From Varroa destructor (Eukaryota; Arthropoda; Arachnida; Mesostigmata; Varroidae): DNA of 64,000 nt. The notes beneath the pieces are model-generated. The model saw only the letters and a program-made list of their open reading frames with translations, did no database searches and had not been told where the DNA came from. A program made the translations under genes and the position numbers. The stretch is from NCBI RefSeq assembly GCF_002443255.2, contig NW_019211456.1, positions 12,174,229 to 12,238,228 on the forward strand, written 5' to 3'. How positions within the stretch are numbered: position 1 is the stretch's first letter; each line of letters starts with the position of its first letter. Positions 35,401 through 49,047 of the stretch are shown piece after piece.

Positions 35401-37348
35401 ACGTTTTTCTTGGTCTAGTAATCAATATGGTAAGCTTACAATGAACCGTATTTAATAACAGAAGAGCGTTACATCGTTTTGGAACACACCGCTAAAATAT
35501 TTTTCCGTTCCCAGATCAACAGAAGACTACACCACAGAGGTCGATATTAGCCTATATTACAGAATTTTCTACTATAGTTTCCATATATGCATGCCCGAAA
35601 CGTTTGTACCGTCGCAGGTAAACACCAAAAGCATCACTTCAGGTAAAAAAGGAGACTAAATTATAAACGTAGTGAAAATATAAACGGTAGTTGCTCTGGT
35701 TGGCCGCTGGTTGTTTTTCGTGGTGAAAATTATTGACATTGAGAAAAACTGAATACGTTTTCAATGCATTAGGAAGGTATCAATGTATTTGAGAAGAGCG
35801 TCAATTGCCATTAAAGAAAGTTTTTTTTTGTAAAAATCTTGTAAGTACTAGGTAGAAAATTCTGATATGAATCAGCCATCATTAGACAAAATTATGGCTA
35901 CGTTCAATTTTTGTCGCCTTTACTGGTGCGTGCCTCGAAAGCTCGAGTTGAAACACGTCGATGGTGAGATGCAGCAGTGCCTCGTAGCGAAGCAGCCCGT
36001 TAGGGGCTAGACGGCATCCTTATGGGCACCTTTTTAATCCTGATGAGCACTTACCGGATGAATATTTGCCGAATCGCTTATTTACACAACCTCGCCCCTA
36101 CTAGATACCTCCGGCCTCCCCACCTGCAAAATGGGAGTGAGCAACATCGCCAATCAGAAAAGTTGACACTACCTTTACACGATACAACGGATAAGTAACA
36201 TTCGATAATGTCGATTTACTCGATTAGGAGGCTTGATGCTTATACTGCTATACGAAAACGAGCTTTCATGTGTACCTCTTCAGACCTCAAATTCATTTCC
36301 ACCACTATGCTCAAAATGGTCTTTTAGCCATGAAAAACTGCTCACCTATATGAAGCCATTACAAACGACAAAAACAAATCCCTATAGGCTCACAGCATAT
36401 CGCATATAAATGCTACTATCATCTTTATAACTCAGATTTTAGCGATGTTAGCAGAGAAACTGTGAGTTTTTCGGGATTCAATGAGACGACACGGTTATGG
36501 ATAGCGTAAGCTAATCAAAAGGACTAAGTAGTTTTTCGTGTCACCGTTAAACGTCTAATGACGCTACCAGGAGCGCTCTTCCGTTTTTCTTTTTCTTGAA
36601 CAGCAAAGCGTATAGGATTAGCTACGAGTAGGTACGGCTGCTGTGGCCAACGACAAGGGAGCCATAAGAAGGACTGAAATGAGAAAACATCTTTTTATTG
36701 GGTTGGCATCAAACTTTTCCTGCCTTTGAAATCATGCAATTCTAATCTGCAGACGTGTTTAAGACTCAGCGCTTACGTATCTGTTTTGTGGATCGTATGA
36801 AATTGAATGAGCTTAGCAAATTTGAAATTTGGCAAGGGTGCTATTTTGTCGTTGGTGGATCTGGCTTAATAGTGACACTCAAGAAAATATACTAGTCTAG
36901 ATGATAGTCCACGAGTAGGCTCGTGAAGAGTATTCAATGAAAATAATCATTCGCTCATTTGAAGCCTGCTAAAAAGCTTCGCTGTCAATGTTTCATTTAA
37001 AACTGTATAGCGCAATTATAACGTGCGTCTGAACTTTTCGCAGGTAGACGTCGTCCTACAGTTGTATCACTGTCGTTGGATTTTACGCGATTGAACTTCT
37101 ATCCTGTCCTAACAGCTGTCGATAACAGAGGCTAGTCGATTATCTCGAACACCAGGCATCTGTTATGGAGAAAAACTGAATTATATGACTAAATGGATTA
37201 ACTAAAATTTAAAAAAAATTCCTATGCTTGAGTACGCTCCATTTAATGAAGTCATGCCGCAATGACAGTTTATGATTTTAGACATTCTTGAAAAAACTGC
37301 TCCGTCTAGATTTGAGTACTGCTTCACGATGCATGCATGTACATACAA
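29439..37348. other. Intergenic, 7.9 kb, no gene supported
   Basis: AT-rich throughout. Scattered frames of 60-118 codons (for example 30099-30455 + and 31156-31413 -) have no recognised content. (GCAA)n-like AGCAAGCAAGCAAGCAA occurs near 30666. No tRNA, SINE copy or transposase was identified. Confidence 0.6.
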
Positions 37349-37368
37349 ATATATATATATATATAAAC

Positions 37369-37401
<33 letters not shown>
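37349..37401. repeat. Compound (TA)n microsatellite
   Basis: Two TA arrays split by AACATG, just upstream of a SINE-like copy. Confidence 0.9.
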
Positions 37402-37405
<4 letters not shown>

Positions 37406-37470
37406 TCCTAACTGTACCTAGCTAAGAGCACGCAGTCCACGTGACGGCGTTGTGTATATTGAATTTGAGC

Positions 37471-37612
37471 TTTTCTTAATTTTTAAGCTAATCCTAAAGA
37501 CACGTGGTAGTCTAGGTTCGAATCCGTGAATAGACGCACTTCGTTTTGCATGGAAGATAACCATGTAACGAAATACTGAGCAGCAATGCCGGACGGAAAA
37601 TTCGAAATAGGC
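37471..37612 (+). mobile_element. tRNA-derived SINE-like copy 2
   Basis: GACACGTGGTAGTCTAGG followed by TTCGAATCCG (B-box at 37515), then GACGCACTTCGTTTTGCATG, and 75 bases after the B-box CCGGACGGAAAATTCGAAATA. The 28-base core differs from the copy at 55.2 kb at only about three positions, and the tail lies at the same distance. The A-box half has decayed. Confidence 0.7.
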
Positions 37613-40600
37613 AGCACAGTGTGAAGATCTCTTAGTATAAAAAGGTTTATACGTGCTATATCAAAGGACTTCTTCAATCCTATAGACGTGTTTTATATGT
37701 GTACTTGTATGCTATTATTACAGCAGATATAAACATATTTAAAATAAAGTAGACATTTGAATTATTATACTATTTCTGCACTGAGTTGATTACTATTAAC
37801 TAGACTAAAGATTTTTATCGTCCAATCCAAACCCGTTTAGATGCAAACCTTTTTTGGCGGTCCGAAAGAGCTGCCATCTCCAGAGCAATCAAACGTAGAA
37901 ATTTCCACGAAGTAGTAGTTTAGAGTAGCAAAGCAAATTACATATGCGGGAGCTTTTCGCGATAAAACATCGCTGGTCACGTGACTAAGCCTTCATGTGA
38001 TGAACGGCCATTTATTGGAACCCATTTCCATTTAAATAGGGACGCAGCAAAGTAAATTGTCACGTTTTAAGCTTAGAAAGTCCGACGATGACAACAAATA
38101 ACCCGGATCACCCCAGGAAGCCGACAGTTCGGTACGAAGGTCTGCTCTGGAATTTATCTTGAATTCAAGAATAAATTGATTACACTATCGGCGATGTTGA
38201 TTGACACACTTTCAGTCACACTTGGAGCAACCTACTGTGATCCCCCTGTACCACGTATTTATATTAGATACATCTGTCAATCTTCAAATATTGAAATTTG
38301 CATTAGAAGTAACCGACTGTACGAGGCCAGCTGGCGCCTTGATTTTTCTTCTACTACCTAAAGGTAAAGTACCTCGTTATTATTGTGAACGCGTCCTTCT
38401 CTTCTAGTTCACTGTTTAAAATCGATGGCGGTTTGGTCAAGCCCCTTCACTTCAAGGCGGACTAAAATCGTTCTACAATATGTCGAGAAATGCAGAACTT
38501 GAAGCAAAATATACTTAAATGTATATATTAGAGATGGTAAAAGCGTACGACTAGATTTATCTACTGAGAACCACCTAATGAGAACACAAATTTACCGCTA
38601 TATTTCGGATTAGATGAGATCAGCTTTCCGCGGTTGGACAGGGCTGATGTGGGAGTATGTTGTGTCCTGACACAAAAGGCCATCATCGCCTCTCTTCCGC
38701 ATGTAATTCAGGCTCTATCGTTTACATAGGAAAAAAAACCGTCGAATACAAAGCCGCACTCTGTCCAACAAAGCGTAAGATTCGGTCATTTTTTAAAACT
38801 AAATACGTTGTCTTTGTAAGGCAGTGATGAGATTCAAATGAGCTTGCCGCTAACACATAATTAGTAAGAACACGAAGGTCCGATGAAATAAGCCTGAAGA
38901 GAGATCAACAATCGTTTCGCTGCGGTTTTACTAAGACCGAACTTCAATCTATCCTACAACATCACCACAGCTATGTTCTTGGAACACTTTTTTAATCGTA
39001 ATCATTATTCTTAATTAAGCTAACAGAATTTACTCGGACGCAAAAGGTCTCCCCAGTGCAAACTTGCCTTAAGTAGACAGGAACAAATATCTACCTTAAA
39101 GATGATCGATTTGTGACATTTGTATTGGGTAAAGAAATGGTTGAATTGTTTGATTACCTAACGCCAACCTTACAATGACATTTAGGCTCTATATTATCAG
39201 ATGTCCAATGTGACCAGCATATGACTAATTAAGATTGGAGACTCAGCCGTCCGGAGCAGTACTATCATGTTGTTCAAAGTAGAAAATAAGTAAAGCTTTT
39301 TTTTTTTTTAAATACATAATAATCATTTTCACAGTTTAACGGATAAAAGATATCGTGTTCGAACTAATTTATCTCGCGTGTATAGCAGCCCTACATAACT
39401 GTTTTTTAGTTTTTTTCATAAATATTTTTTTCGTACTCCACAACGAAGAGTTCGACTCTTAACTCAATTTGTGTCACCTCATAACTTGTTCCAAGATATA
39501 TAAATGAATCAATCATTGAAAAAAAGCCCTGATATAAACATGCCAGAAGGGCAAGAGGAGCAAACTATATTGTAGAGTTGTTGTAGTTCTACTTTTACAT
39601 CAAATTTATCACTTCGTTTCCTTTGACAAAGTACTAAGCAAGCATTAGCGATGCTATAGGCAATAGCAATCAGCCGTTCGCCGCTGTTGAAAGGGATTAT
39701 ACGACCATGCCTATTATTACCATTAGCAAATATTCAGCAATATCTTAATGCTATGCTATATAGTGCAGCTCGTATATTTTCCCAGTCCTAAATAGTGGCC
39801 TCAAAAGCTCCTTTAACGCGATCAGCTAGTATATTCAATTAGTAACAATTCTCTTTTTTCGTACAAACATGTTTATAAAAAAAATGTGCCGAATTTTGAA
39901 ATCGTACCGTCACGGTAATCCTGAAGCTTTTGTGGCACAATTTCAAATATCCACCGCTTCTTTATATGTCTGCAATATTCCTTCGACTACCCAATGCCAC
40001 CTGATAATGTCAGTGATACACACAAAGTTCGATCATTCTACCATTGAGGTTTTGATGTTAATGTTAGCGAATTAGACAATTTATGACCATGCTAAGCTAT
40101 TTCGTGTTTCCCTTGGGAACATCGTTGATGTTCTGCGTTGTCCGCGGAAGCAAGAAAGACGTATGATCGTTTGAATATTTTACCACCATTCCTGACACTC
40201 TGGAACGGGAATAGGTTCATGGTTGCTCCAGACAGATGGGTGTTACATTCTACCCAGTATAACATATCTGTAAATATAATTCAGATAATATAATACTTTG
40301 AAATGTTTAGCGTTTTGTCTTTCGGACGTGAAGATTTACGTGAGAAAACGATATGGGCGCAATTACTAATCGAAAAACTTTGTACAATATCGCCGGACAT
40401 GCTGATGACGTAATAAAGCAAACTGTAAATTTCAACTATCAGTAAAATCTAAGAACACCCAATCATATGTATGTCGAAACCATTTCTCTTGCCCTATATC
40501 GCTCTCCCGCTTTAACTAGCGGCACTCGTTCCATTAGAAGTATGGATATCTATAATTTAATCTTTATTGTAGCCATCTCCTTCAATGGCCGCGCGAGGGA

Positions 40601-43086
40601 TCATTTTAGTCGCTGCCTTCATATGCACGTAATTCAATTGCTTGGGCAATAACCTGGCTATGATCGAACATTCTTGATCACCAGCAGCCTTGTCTGAGTT
40701 TCCTGTCTGACAGATAATGGTGACGATGTCTACTGGTGAACCACATGGATCGCAATAGTTCGTGTGATATTAAGAGCATTGCTTCAGCCCAGCTTTTCAG
40801 AATTAATAACAACAATCAAAATATTAGGAGTAAAAAAATTGTTTTCAAATGGCGTGCGAAAGACGAAAGGGTAAACGATTACAGCTCGTCTAGTAAAAAG
40901 GCTCAGTAAACGACACGGTTGAATATATAAATGCTACTAAGCGGGATAAAGTCGATAAATCGCTGACTTTAGTGGTTGCTGCCAGCCAAAAGGAGATTGA
41001 GTAGACCCAGATGGAAGACGCCCGCCGCGAGCGGAGCGAGTTTTGTAAGGCAAAGAATTATGTCTGTACCCAGTGGTGGCTACTTAGTTTTACTGCTAGT
41101 CACAGAAATAGTATTCATTGATGACAAATGCTAACAGGCTTCACGAAACTGATTTATTAAAGGAATACGGTGTGGCTTGGCGAAGTGTAAGTTCTACTAT
41201 TGATCTGTGAATTTATTGAATATCGCACTCGTTAACCTTTTCCATTTTGCCGTGTGTTTCCAGTGTAAAAGAGACGACAATACGGATGACCAGAGGTAGG
41301 TGTCGTGACTATTCGAGGGGACTACTAATTATAAAGCCGTACGTCGTTGGGATTTCTGCGTTTTGTACAAAGTTTATAGGGAAGGAGTTTTAACTCTCAC
41401 TCCAAACTTCCATGTTCCGCACGAGCAATCAAAGCTCGAGTAGAACAATCTAATAGATCCCGTTCCGCTTATCATGCAACCGCACTGTGATTGTGCTCAG
41501 CTTGAACAAACAGCACAATGCTAACTACTTTAGGTCAATGCCTAAAAATAAAAGGAAAACGCTAAAGTAGTGAACGCTGTCTCATGGCGTTCGATTCGGT
41601 GAGGGAATTCGTTGGCGCTGATGTCGCTCGCTAGGTGTTATATACTTATTTGCCATCCTATTTTAATACATACATTAGCTGGGTGGGGAATTAATAACTA
41701 GTGTGTGACAACGACCAGAAATAATGAAAAAAATAATCAAAGAAAGCAACGCTTCCCGTGGTTCCATACTAAACGGTACGACACCTTTTCATAAGTTTGT
41801 TCCTCACGTTGTCAAAGTTAAAAACTAAGCTATAGATGAAGTCTAGACTGACTGTTTGGCGCGCACAGTCCCTGAAGTATTCCTCTTTATTTAAAGAAAT
41901 TTTAGAAAGTTTAAAAATCCTAACGAACCTTGCTACTGGCAATGGAAGATCATTTTGGTAACAAACTATTAAAAAAGGCTACACTGAAGTCTCTTCATTA
42001 AATACACGCTGACAAATAGAATTGTCATGAGCTATATGCAAGTTGAAAAGATAATTTTGGCTGAAAAAAAAAAGTAATCTAATGGTCTCAAAAGCTCAAA
42101 GTCGACGATCTGTAGAATGTTTTGTGTTTCTAATCGGATTAAGCAAAAACCTCATTTGACTTAGGTTTTCGACAACAGGAGTTTTTCAGAGTGAAAACAT
42201 GTAACAGGTTGTTGCCAACGTAAGACATTTTAGAAGTCTCTCCAAATGCGACGCGATTAAGATAATGAACTACTAAAAAAGGTGTTACATCTTCTCTAAG
42301 GTTTTCCAGGTTTAATGGAAAAACAGCTTGATCAAAATGATTGTACCACCTAGGGCGGTAGGGAAGTTATCCGCAATTGAAGAATATGGACAGCACTACT
42401 ATAGAGTTAATATAGAAGTTCCAGGCGTCCCGTGCCGGAAAATTCAACGAAAGAGTAATTACGCCTGTGAAGCCACCCATAACCTTTAAAGCGCTGCTGA
42501 TTTCTTTTCGTTCGTTGCAGCATATAAATAAGTAGTTGTCTCACTGAAAATATAGCCAGAAACCGACATATGACTTAGCTGGGCCGTGTGTTGCTACGCA
42601 ATATCATACGATATCGTATTGAAAATATATGGACATCGACCATCCCGCCATTAACATACCGCAATGAGGGGCAGCGCCTAGCCTCATCGCTATCTGTATA
42701 GACTAGAGGCAAACATTTCTGGTTCTTTGGATCATAGCTTTACGACTATAACACGTTATAGGTGCAAAATCTTGCTATAGTATTTCTAAGTCGCACGAAC
42801 TATTGGTATCGCATTTACCTCGTTTGTCTCCTCCTATTATTATCATCATCGTTCTCCCTTAATCCATTTCTTTTCAGCGAATCATCTCACCATCTACGGA
42901 GCAGAATTAGGACCTGCTCGCTACGTTTTAGTAAACTGCAGGACCTACAATTATGTACATAATACGTATGGTAACTTCAGAGGATCGTCAGCTCCTAATA
43001 TAATTGTCGCACTACTAACTAGTAAGTCGCATAGATGGAATACTTAATAATTAAGAGTCTTTTCTCAGACATAATTTAACTATATA
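37613..43086. other. Intergenic, 5.5 kb, no gene supported
   Basis: AT-rich, with only short frames (none above 68 codons). T12 run near 39299. No recognisable gene or transposon. Confidence 0.6.
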
Positions 43087-43102
43087 TCTATCTATCTATC
43101 TA
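43087..43102. repeat. (TCTA)4 tetranucleotide array
   Basis: Four TCTA units flanked by TATATA on both sides. Confidence 0.9.
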
Positions 43103-43987
43103 TATAACAACAGGTTTTCGTACGTATGGGAAATTGAAAAATTATATACATGTGTACGGGCATATATAAATAGAGTTCTATGGGACGTAGCCTTTAAGAA
43201 CTTGTCGTTCGCTATGTGAGACGGCCCATTAGACATTGATGATGTCTGGACACGAAGAGATAACTAATCATAGGTTCATGGCAATTTCTCTTCTGCATTC
43301 TCGCTGGACAACTAAAAACCATGACAGAACAGTCATTGTAATGACAACGATAGTACTTTATTTATTCATATAGGAGTGTAAAAAAATATTGCGGATCAGC
43401 CATGCGCGCCAAGCAAAACAGTTTTTGGCTTGTACACGCAGTAGCCTTTGCAGTAGCAACTGCTCCGGGTGTTCGCTTAAATCTTATTAGAGCGTCCGCC
43501 CTGTTGCTATGTGACTACAGTTAGCTGAAGAATTTCTGCATAGTTTTGCCCTTCTAATTAATATATGTCGCCGGAAAGCTCATCGTCTTGTACGTCTTTA
43601 AGATCACGTCTTATCCATAGCTAAGACCGTGTTGAAGCGTATGTAAAAATTGAAAAAAAAAAATAATAATTTTACACAATTATATGTGCAGTGTGTAATT
43701 TTCAAAAAATGGAACGTTCGTCTTATCCAATCGGTTTTTCGTATCGCTGAGACTCCGACTTTAGTTAAATAGGCTCTATATTTTTTGTGGGAGAAGAAGT
43801 ACATCTAGATTTTTCATGACAGACTTGGCTCGGAGAGCAGCTTTCCCAAGGTAAGCAGAGAAATTCTGGTTCTGAAATGCAGCACGCCACGTAACTGTAC
43901 GAGAGGCTTGAAATCAAGGTTATTTCCAGCCATGTTCTAACGGTTCTGAAAAGAAGCCATTTCTACTTAGTGTTGCCTATTGTGCAT
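43103..43987. other. Intergenic, nothing seen
   Basis: AT-rich. One 66-codon - strand frame is driven by A/T runs. Confidence 0.6.
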
Positions 43988-44118
43988 GGTAAGTTGTGTA
44001 TCTACTAAACTTGCAAACGCGTGGATTTGTCTGGGTTCAAAACTGGGCCTAATCACTCGTTGTTTCATCCTGAAAGCATTTACACGCTGGGCATAACATG
44101 TTTCTGAGGGTCGAAACT
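43988..44118 (+). mobile_element. tRNA-derived SINE-like copy 3 (diverged)
   Basis: GGTAAGTTGTGT at 43988 (A-box position), then CTACTAAAC, and 45 bases after the start TGTCTGGGTTCAAAACT (B-box at 44033). This is followed by CACTCGTTGTTTCATCCTGAAAG, resembling CACTTCGTTTTGCATGGAAG of copy 2, and about 75 bases after the B-box GGTCGAAACT. Spacing of all elements agrees with the copies at 55.2 and 61.3 kb. Confidence 0.5.
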
Positions 44119-45883
44119 TCTCGTTTGTCGACAGACAATATGATGCGAATTCGGAATGAGAGGAAAGGGATGTCTCTATCGTTTAAAAGCGATGTATGGA
44201 TCGATGACATAGGTTAGAAGGTAACTGTATCGGTGAACCATATATTTGATCAGCTAACGAAGAATAATGACGTTAGTATCTATTGCCTCGTTTCAGATAG
44301 GCTGCAACAGGAATAAAATACGTCCACTTTCCAGCGAATGTATTTCAAAGAATCATATAAATGTACCATTACCTTGTACGTGACCTAACCTAATAATATC
44401 TGTAGCTCTCACGTAGAAATCAAGGTCTATAACATACTTTAAATATGGTTGCTTCGTTTTTCCGTAATTTTATTTAATTTGCTTTCGGTTCATTTTTGTT
44501 CGGCAAAATTGTTACTGGGTAAAACCACGATATAACATTTTCAAGCCCCCGTAAAAAAACTAGCTGAAGTTCACAGCAAAAAACGAGTTATAGCGATACA
44601 AATACATCAAGCATGATAGACTATACATACATATATAACACTGACCAAGAGCATCGAAATTTCGTCCAATGCTGCCTAAACTGTGAGGGGCTCCTACTCA
44701 CGCTGAGCTTCTCTATTTTGTCAGCGAACATCTGGTACAGTTAACGTGTGGTCAAAGGCAAACGGAACTTCCTCTACGATTTTCTCATAAGTACTCGTAT
44801 AATTCACAACGCATTATCTACTTCGGCTGGCTTATCGCTGGCTATTGGTTTGATTCCGCAAAGGCAAACATGTGTTCTATACTTCGATACTATTTTTACA
44901 ATTTATACTAAAACGTCCAAATTATTATAGGCCTTCTTTCTGCTTTTACGGAAACTCGCATTTGCATACTTTTCTTTTGGCGAAATAATATACCTATGAA
45001 AAGTATGGTAAGTGGAACCCAGGACATATCAGAAGTTAAGCGCCCAACACAGCGAACGATCTCCCGAGACTTTTTTTTTCGAGAGTTATTTCTGATTGAG
45101 ATACTTATTGAATTATTCCTGAACATATCCCTGCGCTCCCGTGTCAACTCTGTATAATCCGGCCAACCTAATGAACGCATCTATGATCATCTGATTTAGG
45201 GAAAGCGAAGAATCAAGCTGGCCTTTCTGTTTCCAGATCTACTGTATCTAGCTCTGAAGAAATGTTGCAACTAAGACGAACGGAGGCACTATATTTGAGA
45301 ATTGCGCATAATTTCAAAAGAACATCAACAATGACGCCTCGTAGACTCAAGAAATTCAATTGACACACAACGTCCAAGATACGTTTTAACATCTGCATAG
45401 GAACGTCTATTGCACGAGATCGTGCAGCTAAACGTAATTTGTATTTCATTGCGCTCAAATCGTTTTCGCAGCAACGTTCAGTGAACGCTCTTAGTTTCAA
45501 GTCAGTTTCGTGATTGAACTTGGTTGTTTGAGTAAACTAACTGAGTTTTCAAGTGGCTATTTCGTTAATGGCTGCTCATGAATGTGCGCATGAAGGCGCG
45601 TAATTTGTGTACGTTTGTCGGCTATCACATTGGCGTTACGATGTAAAGTCTTAAAATGATACATGTGTGTCAGTTTGTAACGAATTACAATCCGTGAAAG
45701 ATACTGTACGCTTTGTCAGACTTGAACCTGCTTGACTTGAACCCTCTAACTCTAGTTAGAGTAGAGTATTTCTCCCAAAATAACTCAATATCTATTTTTT
45801 CACCAACTCGCATTCTACGCATAATTATACCACATAGCGCCAACGTGTATACACAATGTGTCCAAATGCATAATTAGCCATTT
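44119..45883. other. Intergenic, no gene supported
   Basis: Contains + strand frames with good-looking splice sites (GTAAGT at 45007; TTCTGTTTCCAG ending at 45235) and - strand frames of 90-95 codons at 44908-45500. Their codon composition is not coding-like and no family is recognised. A duplicated GACTTGAACC (45719-45741, - strand B-box-like) lies beside a small inverted repeat CTCTAACT/AGTTAGAG. Confidence 0.5.
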
Positions 45884-46590
45884 TTAGTTTCCACGTACCA
45901 CTACATGTTTCACTATATACGAGGGAACAGCTAAAAATATTATAACTTTGGTAGTCTGTCTCCACCCGACTCTATCAGCAGCTGGTCTTTCATTGGTCCC
46001 TTGACCCCATTTCGAACGGCTCGATTGGGGCCCGTGTTTGTTCGCGACCTCTCTTATACAGACACTCACTCAGAGGCGACGCGCAATGGAGGTCGTTGAC
46101 ATCTGTGACCTAGTTAGGACGGATCTAAGTGCGGCGGCAGCCGGCTTGCAAGGAAGCGCTCAGAGATGAGAGTTTCCTTCTGCAAAAAAACATCTTTCTA
46201 TTCGTACCCAACGTTGCCGTGTCTCGCCAGATCTCAGGCACTGCGTTCACCGCCCTTTCGCACGGCGGACATGTAGCTTGACGCATGTTCCTCAGGCGGT
46301 CGTAGATGAAGCTCAGTGTAGTAGACTCGTCTATAGTATAGGGACGATGGTGGCTGCTATTGCAATGGGAAAAATCCCAGTTTTTTTTTAGTCATGATTC
46401 CATCCAAGCTTCTGGACGAGGAACGAATAAGCTAGCGAGCCCCTTGGCTGACTAGCTTTGTTGAAGTTTATTACTGATCTTGGCGTGAAAACAAATCCAA
46501 TTGTCTGCGTAGTACGACACGGGTGAGCGGCGAGGCGACCTCGTTCAGCGCGCAGCGGCTGCTGAACAGAATTGTATTGAAGACTGAGTA
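45884..46590. other. GC-rich island with short frames on both strands
   Basis: More GC-rich and CpG-rich than its surroundings. A + strand ATG at 46086 opens only 27 codons (MEVVDICDLVRTDLSAAAAG). On the - strand an 88-codon frame ends at 46125 and includes SFIYDRLRNMRQATCPPCER. Neither is recognised. It could be a promoter or first-exon region of an unseen gene, or transposon remnant. Confidence 0.35.
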
Positions 46591-49000
46591 TAGGTATATA
46601 CGAACAGAAATTCAGTTTCTTATATATTATGGTTACTTGGAAAAATTATATTGATATCTAAAACGAACTGGCAGATTATATCTTTTATTCGTTGCTTTTA
46701 ATTGACTCGTTCGAATCATTTCCGATCTGTTCACTCTAAATAAATTTACCAACAAACGTAAATAAGCAATGTTAATTGTACGGCCTTCCGAACGTGTAGT
46801 TTTATAGGCGTTGCAAGGGATTTTGTACGAATAGTTACTATATTTCGTCCTATTTCAACTGCTGCAAGCAAATGTGGTTACCAGCGTCGGCGTTAGAGAA
46901 AGCTTCTATACGTTAGGCAACTTTCTAGATAAGTCCGTTCGGAACCTTTTGGTGTATTTTTCTTAATTTGGAATGGTCGGGGGTATTGATCACACGTCAC
47001 CGATGGGGGGCACGAATCAGCAGTAAATCTGTTGGTAAGCAGATTTGAGTGGCCGAAGCTAGTACAGGCGCTTCGTCGAGCCCACGAACCGAATACTTGT
47101 TAGTCTGAATTAAATATGGTGAAACGATGCTGATCGTTAGAGAGCACCAGAATCCTAAGATATCAAAGGACAGAGCAAGAACATTTTGTTAGAAGAAGAC
47201 TATTCTACACGATCAGTTAATTCGTTATAAAAAAGCTTTATTTCTTTCATTTTCTGCTCGGATATACGTGGAAAAGCAGCAGACGCAACTGGCACTCAAC
47301 TTCACCTTGGAGAAGGATCTGTGCATGCGATGTTTCAGGCTAAAAATCATTGAGAGTACGTCGTTGGTTAGGTGCAGAAATGCTCGATTCATGCTAGCTG
47401 GCCTACACACAAAGAATGAAAAGAAAAAAGCTTGCGCAAGCATCAGCTAATATGAACAGCATGAAGAAGCAACGACAACAACCTAATATTCTATGGAATA
47501 CGTTTTCATCGAAGACATCCATTTTAGACGACCAGAAAGGCGCTTTTTTCAGGAGTGAAAACGAACCGTACATATTTTAAACGTCATACATCGGAATAGG
47601 TTGTTTGAATCGGGTGTTATACGCGAAGAACGGTATCTGAATCTAAACCTATAAAACTTCACAGATGTACATATGACCTATGATCTCATCTGCGTGGCAC
47701 CTAATATATTTCTTTTCCTCTAAAAAGTATAGCATGACTGTTTGTACAATTACGCTGCGGTTGAAGCTCATACATTCAGTTTACCTCTGTCAGTAACATC
47801 GTACATTACCTAGCGTACATATCGATTTACTAGTAAAAAGGGAGGCTCCGTAAAGGTTCCTAGTTAACCTTCGAATCAGAAGGCTGCAGATGCTTAGATG
47901 GATCTTCTGCACTCTGCTGCATGTCCAGCTAATTACTTTTATTGAAGCATGAAAAGTAATAGCAATAATAATAAATATTGCAATTATCCCATATAATTCG
48001 ATCGCGAATTAAAGATTGTTCAGAATGGAAATACTTTAGTCCGTTTGTACAGTATTGCCTTGGATAATGTCTGCGTTTCTCGGCTTTTAATTTCATCACT
48101 GTAGGTAAAATCGATTGTGTGCAACATAAAATTTGTTGTTATTCCTAATAATTGAATCTAGTAAACGTTGTCCAACACAGGCACCTCCAAGGTCCTATAT
48201 CAGAGGTGTTTTGTAGGCTAAAAAAAATCTGATTCTCCAAAAGTTTATGCTCTACATCACAAATGTGGTCGTCTATTATTTAGTGTAGAGGCGTGAAAAG
48301 TTAAGGGTAGACATTAGAGAGGAAAGGCGGTGTCGTTGATAAGGTGTTCGATTCAATAAATATCAGTATAGATAGATTAATAGATACGTCCTTACTAGAT
48401 GGATCTAGGCATTTTCCGAATCGGGAAGTCAGTTTAAGCACTTATCCAAATAGATACTGGTCGCGATGAACAACTGTATAAAGCCCTGCGGAATTGAGTT
48501 AGAACTCCATCTAGTCCCCCTTTTCTAAACGACGCAATGGGGGAAAATGCGAAAGAATATGAATGTAGGTACTGTGACGTCATAAAACGCCAATAAAAAG
48601 CTAAGAGGACGCTTTGCATAGACAAAGTTGATAAGCATGTGCTGATAACTTGTCTGCCGGTATGTATATATAGAGCAAGGAGTTTTCGTTAGACAACCTC
48701 AACTTCGTTCTATAGCAAACGGACCACTGAAACGCGTTAGTAGCTTGTGGTCAAGGGTGGCATCGTGGCAGTTCGATCGGCCCCACTAGAGGATATGACA
48801 GTAGTATATTACGCTATAGCCCGTACCTTAGGACATACCATCAACAAGACTTAGCTCATGAATATAATTTCGCTCACTGACTGCGCGAGCGGTTATCGAA
48901 ATAGATTCAATTTCAAAGTTTATGCATGTACGCACACAAGATAGGGTTGACACAGAAGCCGACCTACGTGTCTCTACCCGTATTTACCATATTCGCCTAA
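46591..49000. other. Intergenic, no gene supported
   Basis: AT-rich. Short frames only (up to 72 codons). A small inverted repeat ATTACTTTT/AAAAGTAAT lies at 47932-47960. Confidence 0.6.
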
Positions 49001-49047
49001 ATGGCAGAAGAGCTGCTTGTGGAAGACTTAAGGCATTCGTCCCATAT
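49001..49047 (+). CDS. Possible first coding exon of an unrecognised gene
   Basis: ATG at 49001 opens MAEELLVEDLRHSSH and reaches a donor-like AT|GTAGGA after two bases of a codon. The next candidate exon at 50236 starts with the one base needed (AT+T = Ile). Codons are G-first in 6 of 15. It is supported only by phase and composition. Confidence 0.15.

Noticed and set aside
44930..45360. + strand frames joined by GTAAGT and TTCTGTTTCCAG splice-like sites
   Set aside because: The first frame is hydrophobic with few G-first codons and the pieces match no family; splice consensus alone is too common.
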